A stretch of DNA of 34,624 nucleotides from positions 1 to 34,624 of IMG/VR virus record IMGVR_UViG_3300025853_000020. One strand, written 5' to 3'. Positions 1-7,980 of the stretch are shown one piece after another (the first letter of the stretch is position 1; each line of letters opens with the position of its first letter). The notes under the pieces were generated by a model, which did not search any database, was not told where the DNA came from, and was given only the letters and a program-made list of their open reading frames with translations. The translations under genes and the position numbers were made by a program. The stretch comes from a virus.

Positions 1-85
1 GCTTGTTTCAGATTTCACAGCAAATATTAAAGATCGCTTTGGCGCAAGAGTTACAGATTTAGATTTAAGAGTGTTTTTACAGTCT
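1..85. repeat. 85-bp terminal direct repeat, left copy (circular overlap)
   Basis: These 85 bases are identical to 34540-34624. They lie inside one open reading frame that continues in register across the join, so the contig is circular or circularly permuted. An assembler overlap is the simplest explanation. A physical terminal repeat in the middle of a gene is possible but less likely. Confidence 0.95.
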
Positions 86-433
86 ATTCCAACTCTTCAG
101 AACTCTAAAGAAGGTAGACAAAGAATTTACAAGACCTTAAGAGATCTACGACAGATTGAAATAGATGAATACAATGCAATGAGAGATATAGTCAAAGACA
201 AGCAAAATAAAGGCCAAGCTCTGCCCTTTGATTTGCAAGAACAGGTTGCCGATCGAATGGAAGCTTCATATGACAAATTCAGCGAAGATTTCAAACAAGC
301 TTACAAAAAAGAAAATGTTCAAGGGATGGCGGATCAAGTTAATATTCTTTTAAAGGATGGAAGAAGAATTGTTATTCCTAAAAACCAAGAAGCTAAATTC
401 AGGGCTAAATTTGCCGACAAAATCGGAGGCTAG
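1..433 (+). CDS. Ejection/internal virion protein, 3' part (gene continues from 33866 across the circle join)
   Basis: This is the C-terminal part of the gene that starts at 33866. The frame enters at base 2 and matches the frame at the other end exactly, because bases 1-85 repeat 34540-34624. The joined protein is 368 aa. This part is hydrophilic and helical, rich in Lys, Glu and Gln, with no catalytic motif I recognise. The stop at 431-433 lies 2 bases before the GTG of the next gene, whose GGAGG ribosome site sits inside this gene's last codons. That tight coupling to the 789-aa protein suggests both belong to the set of proteins ejected with the DNA. An in-frame ATG-initiated reading begins only inside the segment and is not the true start. 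Confidence 0.85.
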   Translation, partial: LVSDFTANIKDRFGARVTDLDLRVFLQSIPTLQNSKEGRQRIYKTLRDLRQIEIDEYNAMRDIVKDKQNKGQALPFDLQEQVADRMEASYDKFSEDFKQAYKKENVQGMADQVNILLKDGRRIVIPKNQEAKFRAKFADKIGG

Positions 434-435
434 AA

Positions 436-2805
436 GTGACTCTTTCACAAGAATTTCCAGGATTTGATGTACAGCTTAGCAAACAGCCGGAAGATGAATT
501 TGAAGGTTTTGACGTAACTTTTTTAGATCAACAACAAGAACCTTTAAAGCCTGTATCGGAATTTGTCAGACAGCCCTTAAGAATTGGAAAAGCGGTATCC
601 GCAAGGATTGGAGGACTACCCGGCAATGTACAGCAATTGCTTAATGCTGCCGGTGATTTTATTATGTCGATTCCTGAATATGGAACATCTAGGCAAGTTT
701 CGGAAAAGCTTAGGAAACGAAGAGAGAAAATTTCAGGTATAATGTCTGGTTTTACATTGCCAACAAGCGAAGAAATAGCAGAAAGCCAGACTCAAGGGGC
801 AAAAGAATTAGCACAAGCTTTAGGCTATGATTTAGATATTAGCCCACAATCAGGATTGGAAAGAATCAGTGAAGATGTCTTTGGTGGACTTGCAGAAGCT
901 CCTCTATATCGAGCTGCCAAACTTCCCTTTGCAGCTTTCGAAGCTGGTGCCGGCTTGGCAAGAGAAGCCGGCTTTGGACTGCCCGGCCAATTAGCTGTAG
1001 GAGCGGCAGGATTAAAACTTGGAGAACTTGGCCAAAAAGCCGCTTCTTTGACCTCAAGGACACGTCTTGCAAAAGAATTAGCAAAAGAGTCCGGAATAAC
1101 TGAAAAAGAAATCCGGCAATCTTTAATTGACGCAGCACAAGCGGAGAAAGTTGAACTTCCTGCAACTGCTATGTTTAATAATGCCTTTATAAAAAATGCC
1201 TATGCTAAAGCCTTTGAATCTCCCCTTAGCGGTGAGGCTTTAAAACAACAAGTAAAAGAAATAAGTGCAGATATAGTTAACAAAATAAAAACAATTCCAG
1301 CAGAGATGAAAGGAACAGCTATAGATAGTTTTTATAATCTTGGTAGTCAATATCAAGATAGATTGATTGAATATGTCAATCTAGAAAAAAAGGAAATCTC
1401 AAAATTATATAACGCCTCGAAAGAAGATCTAAAACCGTTTGTTGTTGAAGCTGATGCCATAATAAATGCTCACAAAAAACTAATAAAAGACCTTAAAGAT
1501 ACACTTATTGAAGGCACAGAAAAAACCACAACGATCAATCAACTTGAAAAATCTTTAGGAAAGTTGGAAGAGTCAGCAGCTAGAACAGAGTTTATAAAAT
1601 TAAATAAAACTGAGACGAAAGATCTTCTTAAAGGTCAAAAAGCTTTAGAGAAAGATTTTAATACAGACAGAGCCAAGACTTTTCATAAAGAATATAAAAG
1701 GTTTTTAGCTAAAAAAGATGGCTTTACAAGTGAAGAATTGTCGGATTTTTTGAAAAAAAGACAAGAGCTTTTGAAAAAGAAATTTGGCACAGACTTGGAT
1801 CGTAAACTTGCCAATCAATTAATCGAAATAGAAAAAGAATTAACTCAAAAGATAGTTCCAGAAAAAGGCGGTGTAATATCTGTTAATACTCTTATAGAAA
1901 CTCTTAAAGATATTAACAATATCATAAATTATGAGCAGTTTGGAGGTGTTTCAAAAACACTTTTAGGAATTAGCAAAGAAATCGAAAATGCTTTGAAACC
2001 TGTCAAATCCTCATTGTTCGGAAATAATCTAAGAGAGGCAAATAAAAGATTTGCAGAGCTTGCGAAGACTATTACCTCTGAACCTGAAATTGCGAAACTT
2101 CTTAAAACCAAACGCTATGACAAGATTGTATCTTATGCTGATATCCCTGAAAGATTCGATAAATTAATGGATGTTTTGCCAAGCGCAAAAATGAAAGGCA
2201 GATACTCCGAAGAACTAGCCGGTCAATTTGACAATCTGTTAGAGAAAAGCAACAGCCTAAAAGATGATTTTAAGAAGACGCTTGTGGAGTATGCTATTGT
2301 AAAGCCGCTTTACACGAAAACCGGAGATATCAGTTTAAAAAAAGCAGCTAATGTTTTTAAAGATGCAGCCACAAAAAAAAGGTTAAAGAACTTGTTGGGG
2401 GGAAAACAATTCAAGAGCCTGGAAAACCTTCAAAAAATTGCCGGAGAAGCTGGAGAAGCACTGGACAAATTTAGAAACTTTTCAGGATCGGGCACAACAT
2501 TGGTTTCTTATGAAAACATGTTAGCTCCTATTACATCAATAATCGCAAGTGTTTCTAGCGGTTCTATTCTTCCACTAATCGCCAGCCCTGTTGCAAAAAC
2601 ACGCCTTTTAAAAATGCAATCAGAAATCTTTTCTAATCCAAACTATTCTAAATTGCTGATTGACTTGGCAAAAAACAATAAAATACGCAATCCTCAGAAA
2701 TTTTTAGAGAAAGCAGCACCTTTAATTGCTGAGCTTTTAAGAGAGCTTGGAAAATTTGCTCAAGAAGAGAATTTGTCTCTTGAGGATCTTGGAATTGAGG
2801 ATTAA
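436..2805 (+). CDS. Large internal virion / DNA-ejection protein (789 aa)
   Basis: I recognise no enzymatic domain. The protein starts with GTG at 436, with GGAGG at 425-429 six bases upstream. The first 40 residues carry a repeated short motif (FPGFDV, FEGFDV). Residues about 150-210 hold a Gly/Ala-rich amphipathic stretch, and a second hydrophobic patch lies near residues 690-720. Most of the rest is long Lys/Glu-rich helix. Size, composition and position as the last gene of the morphogenesis run, directly after two Gln/Ala-rich virion proteins, fit the largest ejection protein of podoviruses (the role of T7 gp16 or P22 gp16/gp20). It would leave the head with the DNA and help form the channel across the cell envelope. 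The role is inferred from composition and position; no lytic transglycosylase motif was seen. Confidence 0.6.
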   Translation: MTLSQEFPGFDVQLSKQPEDEFEGFDVTFLDQQQEPLKPVSEFVRQPLRIGKAVSARIGGLPGNVQQLLNAAGDFIMSIPEYGTSRQVSEKLRKRREKISGIMSGFTLPTSEEIAESQTQGAKELAQALGYDLDISPQSGLERISEDVFGGLAEAPLYRAAKLPFAAFEAGAGLAREAGFGLPGQLAVGAAGLKLGELGQKAASLTSRTRLAKELAKESGITEKEIRQSLIDAAQAEKVELPATAMFNNAFIKNAYAKAFESPLSGEALKQQVKEISADIVNKIKTIPAEMKGTAIDSFYNLGSQYQDRLIEYVNLEKKEISKLYNASKEDLKPFVVEADAIINAHKKLIKDLKDTLIEGTEKTTTINQLEKSLGKLEESAARTEFIKLNKTETKDLLKGQKALEKDFNTDRAKTFHKEYKRFLAKKDGFTSEELSDFLKKRQELLKKKFGTDLDRKLANQLIEIEKELTQKIVPEKGGVISVNTLIETLKDINNIINYEQFGGVSKTLLGISKEIENALKPVKSSLFGNNLREANKRFAELAKTITSEPEIAKLLKTKRYDKIVSYADIPERFDKLMDVLPSAKMKGRYSEELAGQFDNLLEKSNSLKDDFKKTLVEYAIVKPLYTKTGDISLKKAANVFKDAATKKRLKNLLGGKQFKSLENLQKIAGEAGEALDKFRNFSGSGTTLVSYENMLAPITSIIASVSSGSILPLIASPVAKTRLLKMQSEIFSNPNYSKLLIDLAKNNKIRNPQKFLEKAAPLIAELLRELGKFAQEENLSLEDLGIED

Positions 2806-2814
2806 GAGTTGTTG

Positions 2815-3173
2815 CCTGGCCCTGCCATACCTTGCCCAGCCTCACCCCACCTTGCCACGCCTAGTTTAACTCTTTACCCTCACAAAAACTTATACCTTGC
2901 CAAGCCTTACCGAATCTCGCCCTACCAAGCCACGCCTTGCCACGCCTTGCCCTGTTCGCTTCGTTTAACTCGTTATCCTCTTAAAAACTTATACCTTGCC
3001 ATGCCATACCAAACCTCGCCACGCCTTGCCCCAGCTGACCTTGCCATACCTTGCCCAGCCTTGTTTTGATGAACTTTTTACCCTCTTAAAAACTTATACC
3101 TTGCCATGCCATACCGCACCTAGCCCTGCCTTGCCCCACCCTGCCGTGCCAAGCCTGGCCCAACCTGGCCGTG
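2815..3173. repeat. Phased CC-pentamer array: four blocks with AT-rich spacers
   Basis: The segment reads in register as 5-base units that almost all begin with CC: 10 units at 2815-2864, 12 at 2895-2954, 14 at 2994-3063 and 15 at 3099-3173. That is 51 units, of which 49 start with CC (exceptions TCTCG and GCTGA). The last three bases vary; TTG, ATA, ACG, CTG and AAG are common. Spacers of 30, 39 and 35 bases at 2865-2894, 2955-2993 and 3064-3098 resemble one another (TTTAACT then TTAAAAACTTATA) and each is followed by CCTTGCCA. A fourth partial spacer follows the last block. The array lies between two convergent genes. The plus strand is C-rich and G-poor, and the minus strand shows GG every five bases. 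Open frames across it are a side effect of lacking stops. Confidence 0.95.
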
Positions 3174-3180
3174 TTTTTGT

Positions 3181-3786
3181 TTAACTTTTTAAAATTTCAT
3201 AGCTATTTACAGCAAAACGTCCGTATCCCAACGCTAAAGCGTCTCCTACCCCGATCATTTTTCCGGAATCTTGGACAATTTTTTTCATCTGGTCTTTAGA
3301 AACTAGCTCGTTATCATAGTTAAAAACAAATGACGTTTTCCAGCCTGTATTCATCGTTAAACGGTATCTAACATTACGTCCTTTAGAATTTGGATTCATA
3401 ACACCTCTAACATCGACATAAAGATCAAAGGAAGAATCAAAAGGCAGGCTTTCATTGACTAAATATTGGGGTTCAATCGGTAATTCTCTGTTTTCAATAA
3501 AGGATTTGTCACTTTCAATGTTTAAAGCAGCCATGAGAGTTTTTTGAATAGTCCCTCTACCCACTTTGGTGTATTTCGAACCATCACGCAGGCAGCTAAA
3601 AAAATAAACGGATGGGATGAATAATTTTTTTCCGACTGAATGAAATGTTTTTCGCCATTCAGATGGATTATTCCCGGCAGAACCTTCTTTGATTTTTGAA
3701 AGTGAAGAGATTTCTTCGATGTTAAATTTGTGATACAGAAAAGGCTTAGTACCTTCAATTTCAACTTTAACAGACACAATAGACAT
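3181..3786 (-). CDS. Phage protein of unknown function with C-terminal glycine-rich GRF motif (201 aa)
   Basis: The frame extends upstream to 3873, but the first 29 residues would be Phe/Ile-rich and translated from AT-rich spacer. I therefore take the ATG at 3784-3786, which begins MSIVSVKVEIEGTKPFLYHK. From memory, this resembles a scattered family of phage and prophage proteins with an N-terminal V-x-I-E-G-x-x-P-[FL] strand, a central IP-x-x-x-[FI]-x-x-C-[LI] segment, and a C-terminal G-x-G-D...G-x-G-R-F segment; here these are IEGTKPF, IPSVYFFSCL and GVGDALALGYGRF. The alternating strands and final glycine loop recall RRM-like folds of Cas/RAMP proteins, but that is only an impression. 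It is the only minus-strand gene in the first 8 kb and its stop abuts the pentamer array. Function unknown. Confidence 0.75.
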   Translation of the reverse strand: MSIVSVKVEIEGTKPFLYHKFNIEEISSLSKIKEGSAGNNPSEWRKTFHSVGKKLFIPSVYFFSCLRDGSKYTKVGRGTIQKTLMAALNIESDKSFIENRELPIEPQYLVNESLPFDSSFDLYVDVRGVMNPNSKGRNVRYRLTMNTGWKTSFVFNYDNELVSKDQMKKIVQDSGKMIGVGDALALGYGRFAVNSYEILKS

Positions 3787-3863
3787 AAATAGCTCATAAG
3801 TAATGAAATAAAAGAAAAAAAACTTATGGAAAAATTGAATAAAATTCCATATAAAAAAAATAA

Positions 3864-3891
3864 TTAGCAACATTTAGTCAAAAACTATAAA
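3864..3891 (+). promoter_or_regulatory. Candidate promoter for the tail-fibre operon
   Basis: TTAGCA at 3864-3869, a 16-base spacer and TATAAA at 3886-3891, about 60 bases before the ATG at 3954. It is the only plausible site in the gap after the opposite-strand gene. The -35 match is modest. Confidence 0.4.
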
Positions 3892-3910
3892 ATCTATTTT
3901 AAAACCATGC

Positions 3911-3927
3911 AACGGTCTTAAAGACCG
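3911..3927. promoter_or_regulatory. 17-bp inverted repeat upstream of the tail-fibre operon
   Basis: ACGGTCTT and AAGACCGT are perfect 8-base arms around one central A. The repeat lies just downstream of the candidate promoter and 15-20 bases before the GGGAGG ribosome site. It could be a protein-binding operator, or an RNA hairpin at the 5' end of the message. Confidence 0.5.
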
Positions 3928-3953
3928 TGAAATACCAAAGAGGGAGGTATGAA

Positions 3954-4550
3954 ATGGCTAAAATGGATTTAAATCCTGCTGACAGAGGCAGACAAATCGC
4001 TTCACGTAAAGCTGCCGGACTTGTGCAATTTGGCACAGACGCACAAATTCAAGCAGGCACTAGAGATGACAGAGCCGTATCTGTCAAAGGCATGTACGAC
4101 AATCTCGATGAAGTGCTTGAAGCTAAGGGTAAAATTCTTTACGCAGATGTAACTCTTACAAGCGCACAAGTCAAAGCACTTGCAGCCACTCAAATTGATC
4201 TTGTAGCAGCTCCCGGAGCCGGCAAAGCTTTGATGTTCCATAGCGCACTTTTAAAACTAGACTACGGTGGAACTAACGCATTTACTGAAAGTGGTGTCAC
4301 TTTTGGAATCAAATATACTGATGATACAGGCGTTCAAGTTTGTACACAAATCGAGGGTACAGGCTTCATTGACCAAACAGCAGACACTTACACCAATGCA
4401 GTAGCAGCAGCAGATGCGATTGTCGCAGCCACAGGCATTGAAAACCAAGCTCTAGTCCTAGACAACCTAGGCGGTGGAGAAGTAGCCGGAAACGCTGCAA
4501 ATGATAATACCTTGGTAGTACGCACTTACTACTCAGTAGTATCAATTTAA
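3954..4550 (+). CDS. Probable virion beta-sandwich protein (198 aa)
   Basis: I choose the ATG at 3954 because GGGAGG lies at 3942-3947; an upstream in-frame GTG would place that site inside the gene. The N-terminus (about 60 residues) is charged. From residue 65 on the protein alternates short beta strands and contains LVAAPGAGKAL, a segment I have seen in phage structural proteins; it is not a nucleotide-binding P-loop in context. The remainder has the Thr/Ala/Gly-rich character of capsid-decoration or tail proteins. It starts the fibre cluster, 11 bases ahead of another virion-type protein. A virion role is likely; the exact location is not shown by the sequence. Confidence 0.6.
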   Translation: MAKMDLNPADRGRQIASRKAAGLVQFGTDAQIQAGTRDDRAVSVKGMYDNLDEVLEAKGKILYADVTLTSAQVKALAATQIDLVAAPGAGKALMFHSALLKLDYGGTNAFTESGVTFGIKYTDDTGVQVCTQIEGTGFIDQTADTYTNAVAAADAIVAATGIENQALVLDNLGGGEVAGNAANDNTLVVRTYYSVVSI

Positions 4551-4561
4551 GGGGGTCAAAA

Positions 4562-5122
4562 ATGGCTGTAGACTACAGACCCAAGATCATTCTTGATCCA
4601 AATGGCCAGCCTTTTAGCGAGCAAGTGATCTTTTGGTCGGCTCGCTTCTCAAAAGAAGGCGGTTCAAATGTTACCATCAATGCTTACGCAAAAGCCGGCC
4701 TTGCTGAAACAGTAGCCGGTTGGCGTATAGCGCAAAACACCTACGATGCAGCAGGTGATGTAATTGCCACTAAATACGCAGATGGAAGAGCAGATTTTCT
4801 ACATGTGTATGATAATGGTGACCAAGTGACAATTACCGGGGCTACGAAAGCCAATCCGATAGTTGTTACGGTAGACGCTACGGCATATGCCGGAGGTGAC
4901 GCAGACGATATTGCGGATGGTGATGTTATAGAGATTGACGGTGTAGTGGGCATGACCCAACTTAACGACAAGTTCTATAAAGTCGCTAACTGGAATAGCG
5001 TAGCAAAAACTTTTGAGCTTACCGATCTTGATGGCAATAACATCAATTCAACAGGCTATACAGCGTATACATCGGGTGGAGAAGCCCATAAAAGGACATA
5101 TAGTAATTACACTTTTAGCTAG
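4562..5122 (+). CDS. Virion protein with E1-FCCH-like domain, copy 1 (186 aa)
   Basis: A GGGGG ribosome site precedes the ATG. The N-terminal 50 residues are extended and strand-rich. Residues about 95-175 contain IVVTVDA...DGDVIEIDGVVGMTQLND..YKV...FELTDLDG..STGYTAYTSGG, the pattern usually annotated in phages as 'ubiquitin-activating enzyme E1 FCCH domain'. This is a beta-barrel adhesion or decoration module with no known link to ubiquitin chemistry in phages. The same module occurs in the protein encoded at 27142, behind the capsid gene (VVGMTELNENLYKI...GFTAYTSGG). It sits between the 198-aa virion protein and the tail fibre, so it may be a fibre adaptor or collar component. The domain call is fairly secure; the role is inferred. 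Confidence 0.65.
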   Translation: MAVDYRPKIILDPNGQPFSEQVIFWSARFSKEGGSNVTINAYAKAGLAETVAGWRIAQNTYDAAGDVIATKYADGRADFLHVYDNGDQVTITGATKANPIVVTVDATAYAGGDADDIADGDVIEIDGVVGMTQLNDKFYKVANWNSVAKTFELTDLDGNNINSTGYTAYTSGGEAHKRTYSNYTFS

Positions 5123-5132
5123 GAGTTAGCAG

Positions 5133-7976
5133 ATGCCGAACTATAAACCTTCCGCAACTGAGAACATCCTACGTCTAATCGGAATTCATACAGTCCATAA
5201 AACAAGAGACCCTTTGCCTTCAGACACCAATTATGGTGTTCCGACTCTTTGGGTCAATGACAGCTCGCAAAAGGGCTTCATTCTGATTTTGGATGATGGC
5301 TCGGCCGGCACTTGGTTAGATCTTGGCGAAACTCCATTTCCCCGAAACTTTGACGATTTTTACGATGCCTCTCTAGCTCCTCCTGTGGCCTCTGTCGGCG
5401 ATTCCTACATTTTAGGTAATCAGACACCGGTGGATGCAGGATGGACGGCTATAGGGGCTACAAATGACGAATATGTTGAATATACCGGAAGCTCTTGGGT
5501 AGACTATACGCCACAAGCCGGTCAAATCTGCTATTCCAACGATCTTACGGACTTTTATATCTACGATGGGTCGGATTGGATCAAGCTTTCAGGCTCGATT
5601 TCGTCTTTAACCTACACCAGCGATTCCAGAAATCCCAACACCTCGGATAATAGCTATACAGTCCCAACATTGTGGATAGATACAAGCTCGGATACCGGCT
5701 ATTTGCTAACCGATGTAACAGCTTCAATCGCTACATGGATCAAACTATCAAACAACCAATTAGGAGACGCTCAGGACAGTGTTAAATCTATTGCCACCTC
5801 AACTGCCCCTCCTCCTACTGAGGTTAACGGAGATCGCTACATACTGGATAGTTCGGGTGCCCCTAATGCCGCTTGGGATGGAGCTTTACAGGGCGACATT
5901 GTCGAATATGACGGAGCTACTTGGGTAGCCTTTACCCCGACAGAAGGAACCTTTTGCGAAGTTGAGGATGAGGATACCGTTTACATCTTTATCACTTCAT
6001 GGGTAAAGCTATTTCAATATACCGGAGCGAGTTTTTCCACAGATGCCGGCAGCGCAACACCTTCAAGCGGTGGTGTGCTTGGTATTGTCGGTACAGCAGC
6101 GCAAGGCATTTTAACAGCCGGCACCGGCAATAATGTAATTGTTACAGCCAATGACGCAACTACAGCTCAAAAAGGTGTGATAGAAACCGCAACCAATGCC
6201 GAAGCAATCGCTGTAACAGCTACTAATAAAGCTTTAGTTCCCGGTAACGTAAGTTCACTACTAGCAGAGCCTCCTGCCATTGGTGGAACAACACCTTCTA
6301 GTGGCGCATTTACCGATTTAAGCGCAACAGGAGCTTTTAAGCTTTATGATACGGACGATTCACACACCGTAAATTTCGTATGGAATGAAAACGACAGTGC
6401 CAACCGGACTATTAATTATACAGTCAATGGCGCAGACAGAACTTTTGCTCTACATGGAAATTTAACTGTTGAAGCAGCTTCTTTGCTCAACCAAGATCTT
6501 ACTACTGACGCTAACCCAAGTTTTGCAGGGCTTACACTTACCGGCACTCCATTAAATGTTGCCAGCGGTGGAAGCGGAAGAGCTTCTCATACAGCCTATG
6601 CGGTTCTTTGCGGTGGAACCACAGGCACAGGCGCACAGCAGTCTATCGCAAGTGTCGGAACAGCTAATCAGGTGCTAACGTCAAATGGCGCAGGAGCTTT
6701 GCCAACATTTCAGACAATACCGGCAGCTACGGATGTTTACGATAATACTTTTAGAATTCTTGATGATGCCGACAACACAAAAGAAATTGCCTTTGAAGCT
6801 TCAGGGATTACAACTGGCACTACTCGGACAATTACAGCTCCGGATCGAGACTTAGATCTTGCAGAGCCGACATTTGATACTGTAATCGTTAATAATGGGA
6901 TAACTAATGAGCCAATGCGCTTAGTTCCCGGTCACGTTGAAAACCTGTCTATGACCCTATCCGGCGGTGTTATAACAATTCAAGGCGGTGACGGTAACGC
7001 TTTATCGGCAACAAATCCGGCATATGTCTGTACGCTATCAAATGTAACAACAGGAAAGCCTGTTTTGCATACTCTTACAAGCAATCAAACGCTTACAGAT
7101 AGCGACATGGACGATAATTTATTCGGATTCGATACAGGAAACGCTATTGATGAGGATGTAACATTTACAATCTATTTAGCAGCAAATAATAGTGATGCCA
7201 GTCCTTTATTTTTTGTTGGAAGAGAGCCACAACTGAGCGTTTTACCGGCAGCAGCAGATATTGGAGCAAGCGATGATAAAGTAGCAGATAATCGCAAAAG
7301 CGTTTTTTGCTTTTCAACGCTAACAGAGGCCAATTATGCTGGAAATGCCTGCGTAAGAGTTGCTTCCTTTAACGCTCAAATGAGTGCAAGCGATGCCTGG
7401 ACGTTTACAACACTGTCAAAAGGCATAGATGGCATTTTAACAAAAACTCCAAAGAAAAAATTAGAATGGGAATTTGTTTCTTATGGGTCAGGAACAGGGG
7501 CTACTATTGAATTTGATCTACCGGCAGAGTATGACGAGTTTTATTTTAAATTAAATTCAATCAAACCTGTCACAAACAATGTAGCTTTGTACTTTCGAGG
7601 TTCTATTAATGGAGGTTCTACTGACGTTACAGGTTATGGCGGTTATGGATATACCGCTAATACTACTGGTGGCTTAGCACCGTCAGGAACAACTAATACC
7701 TCAACACCTTGGCTAGCAGTCTTGGTAGGCAATTCTTACAATGGTGTTCAAGGCGAAGTTTATTTAGTTAACTGTAATAATAATTCTGCAAGATTTAATC
7801 TAAAAGGGCATACACAATGCGCTAATCAAAGCGGCTTTGGATATCAAGGTTTGTGTTCGATGACTTGGATTGCAAAAACATCAAATGATTATAACTGGAT
7901 CAAATTTTATTGGAGTTCAGGAAATTTTGCCGATGGAAGTATAGAACTTTACGGACGCAGGATAATCGAGGAATAA
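5133..7976 (+). CDS. Tail fibre / receptor-binding protein with two DUF2793-like units (947 aa)
   Basis: AGGAG precedes the ATG. The N-terminal third has two copies of a two-part unit. The first part carries VPTLWVNDSS / VPTLWIDTSS, near residues 36 and 177. The second carries a GDSYILG / GDRYILD strand followed by W-rich strands ending in DWIKL / SWVKL; this matches the DUF2793 pattern of phage fibres. Near residue 350 comes AQKGVIETATNAEA, typical of fibre shafts. A long Thr/Gly/Ala beta-rich shaft follows. The last 180 residues start with WEFVSYGSGTGATIEFDLP and end in SIELYGRRI, like a concanavalin-type receptor-binding tip. It is the largest gene of its operon and should set host range by binding the cell surface. 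No endosialidase or lyase motif was recognised. Confidence 0.85.
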   Translation: MPNYKPSATENILRLIGIHTVHKTRDPLPSDTNYGVPTLWVNDSSQKGFILILDDGSAGTWLDLGETPFPRNFDDFYDASLAPPVASVGDSYILGNQTPVDAGWTAIGATNDEYVEYTGSSWVDYTPQAGQICYSNDLTDFYIYDGSDWIKLSGSISSLTYTSDSRNPNTSDNSYTVPTLWIDTSSDTGYLLTDVTASIATWIKLSNNQLGDAQDSVKSIATSTAPPPTEVNGDRYILDSSGAPNAAWDGALQGDIVEYDGATWVAFTPTEGTFCEVEDEDTVYIFITSWVKLFQYTGASFSTDAGSATPSSGGVLGIVGTAAQGILTAGTGNNVIVTANDATTAQKGVIETATNAEAIAVTATNKALVPGNVSSLLAEPPAIGGTTPSSGAFTDLSATGAFKLYDTDDSHTVNFVWNENDSANRTINYTVNGADRTFALHGNLTVEAASLLNQDLTTDANPSFAGLTLTGTPLNVASGGSGRASHTAYAVLCGGTTGTGAQQSIASVGTANQVLTSNGAGALPTFQTIPAATDVYDNTFRILDDADNTKEIAFEASGITTGTTRTITAPDRDLDLAEPTFDTVIVNNGITNEPMRLVPGHVENLSMTLSGGVITIQGGDGNALSATNPAYVCTLSNVTTGKPVLHTLTSNQTLTDSDMDDNLFGFDTGNAIDEDVTFTIYLAANNSDASPLFFVGREPQLSVLPAAADIGASDDKVADNRKSVFCFSTLTEANYAGNACVRVASFNAQMSASDAWTFTTLSKGIDGILTKTPKKKLEWEFVSYGSGTGATIEFDLPAEYDEFYFKLNSIKPVTNNVALYFRGSINGGSTDVTGYGGYGYTANTTGGLAPSGTTNTSTPWLAVLVGNSYNGVQGEVYLVNCNNNSARFNLKGHTQCANQSGFGYQGLCSMTWIAKTSNDYNWIKFYWSSGNFADGSIELYGRRIIEE

Positions 7977-7980
7977 AATT

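Noticed and set aside
1-85. Phage attachment-site core or transposon end repeat
   Set aside because: The repeat lies inside a continuous gene and there is no integrase or transposase; an assembly overlap explains it.
866-1165. Minus-strand 99-aa leucine-rich frame
   Set aside because: A shadow of the 789-aa gene with no ribosome site and biased composition.
2815-3173. CRISPR array
   Set aside because: The spacer-like segments are similar to one another and AT-rich while the repeated units are short and variable, the opposite of a CRISPR array. No cas gene is nearby.
2809-3184. Two overlapping open frames across the pentamer array that would encode Pro/Ala/Cys/Leu-rich peptides
   Set aside because: They exist only because the CC-rich repeat contains few stops. 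There is no ribosome site, and the peptides mirror the DNA period.
3787-3873. N-terminal extension (29 Phe/Ile-rich residues) of the minus-strand gene as a signal peptide
   Set aside because: The stretch is AT-rich spacer, the ribosome site is absent, and the family-like start MSIVSVKVEIEG begins at 3786.
4170-4230. P-loop ATPase motif (APGAGKAL) in the 198-aa virion protein
   Set aside because: The surrounding sequence is all beta strands with no Walker B or helical core; the string is a turn in a structural protein.
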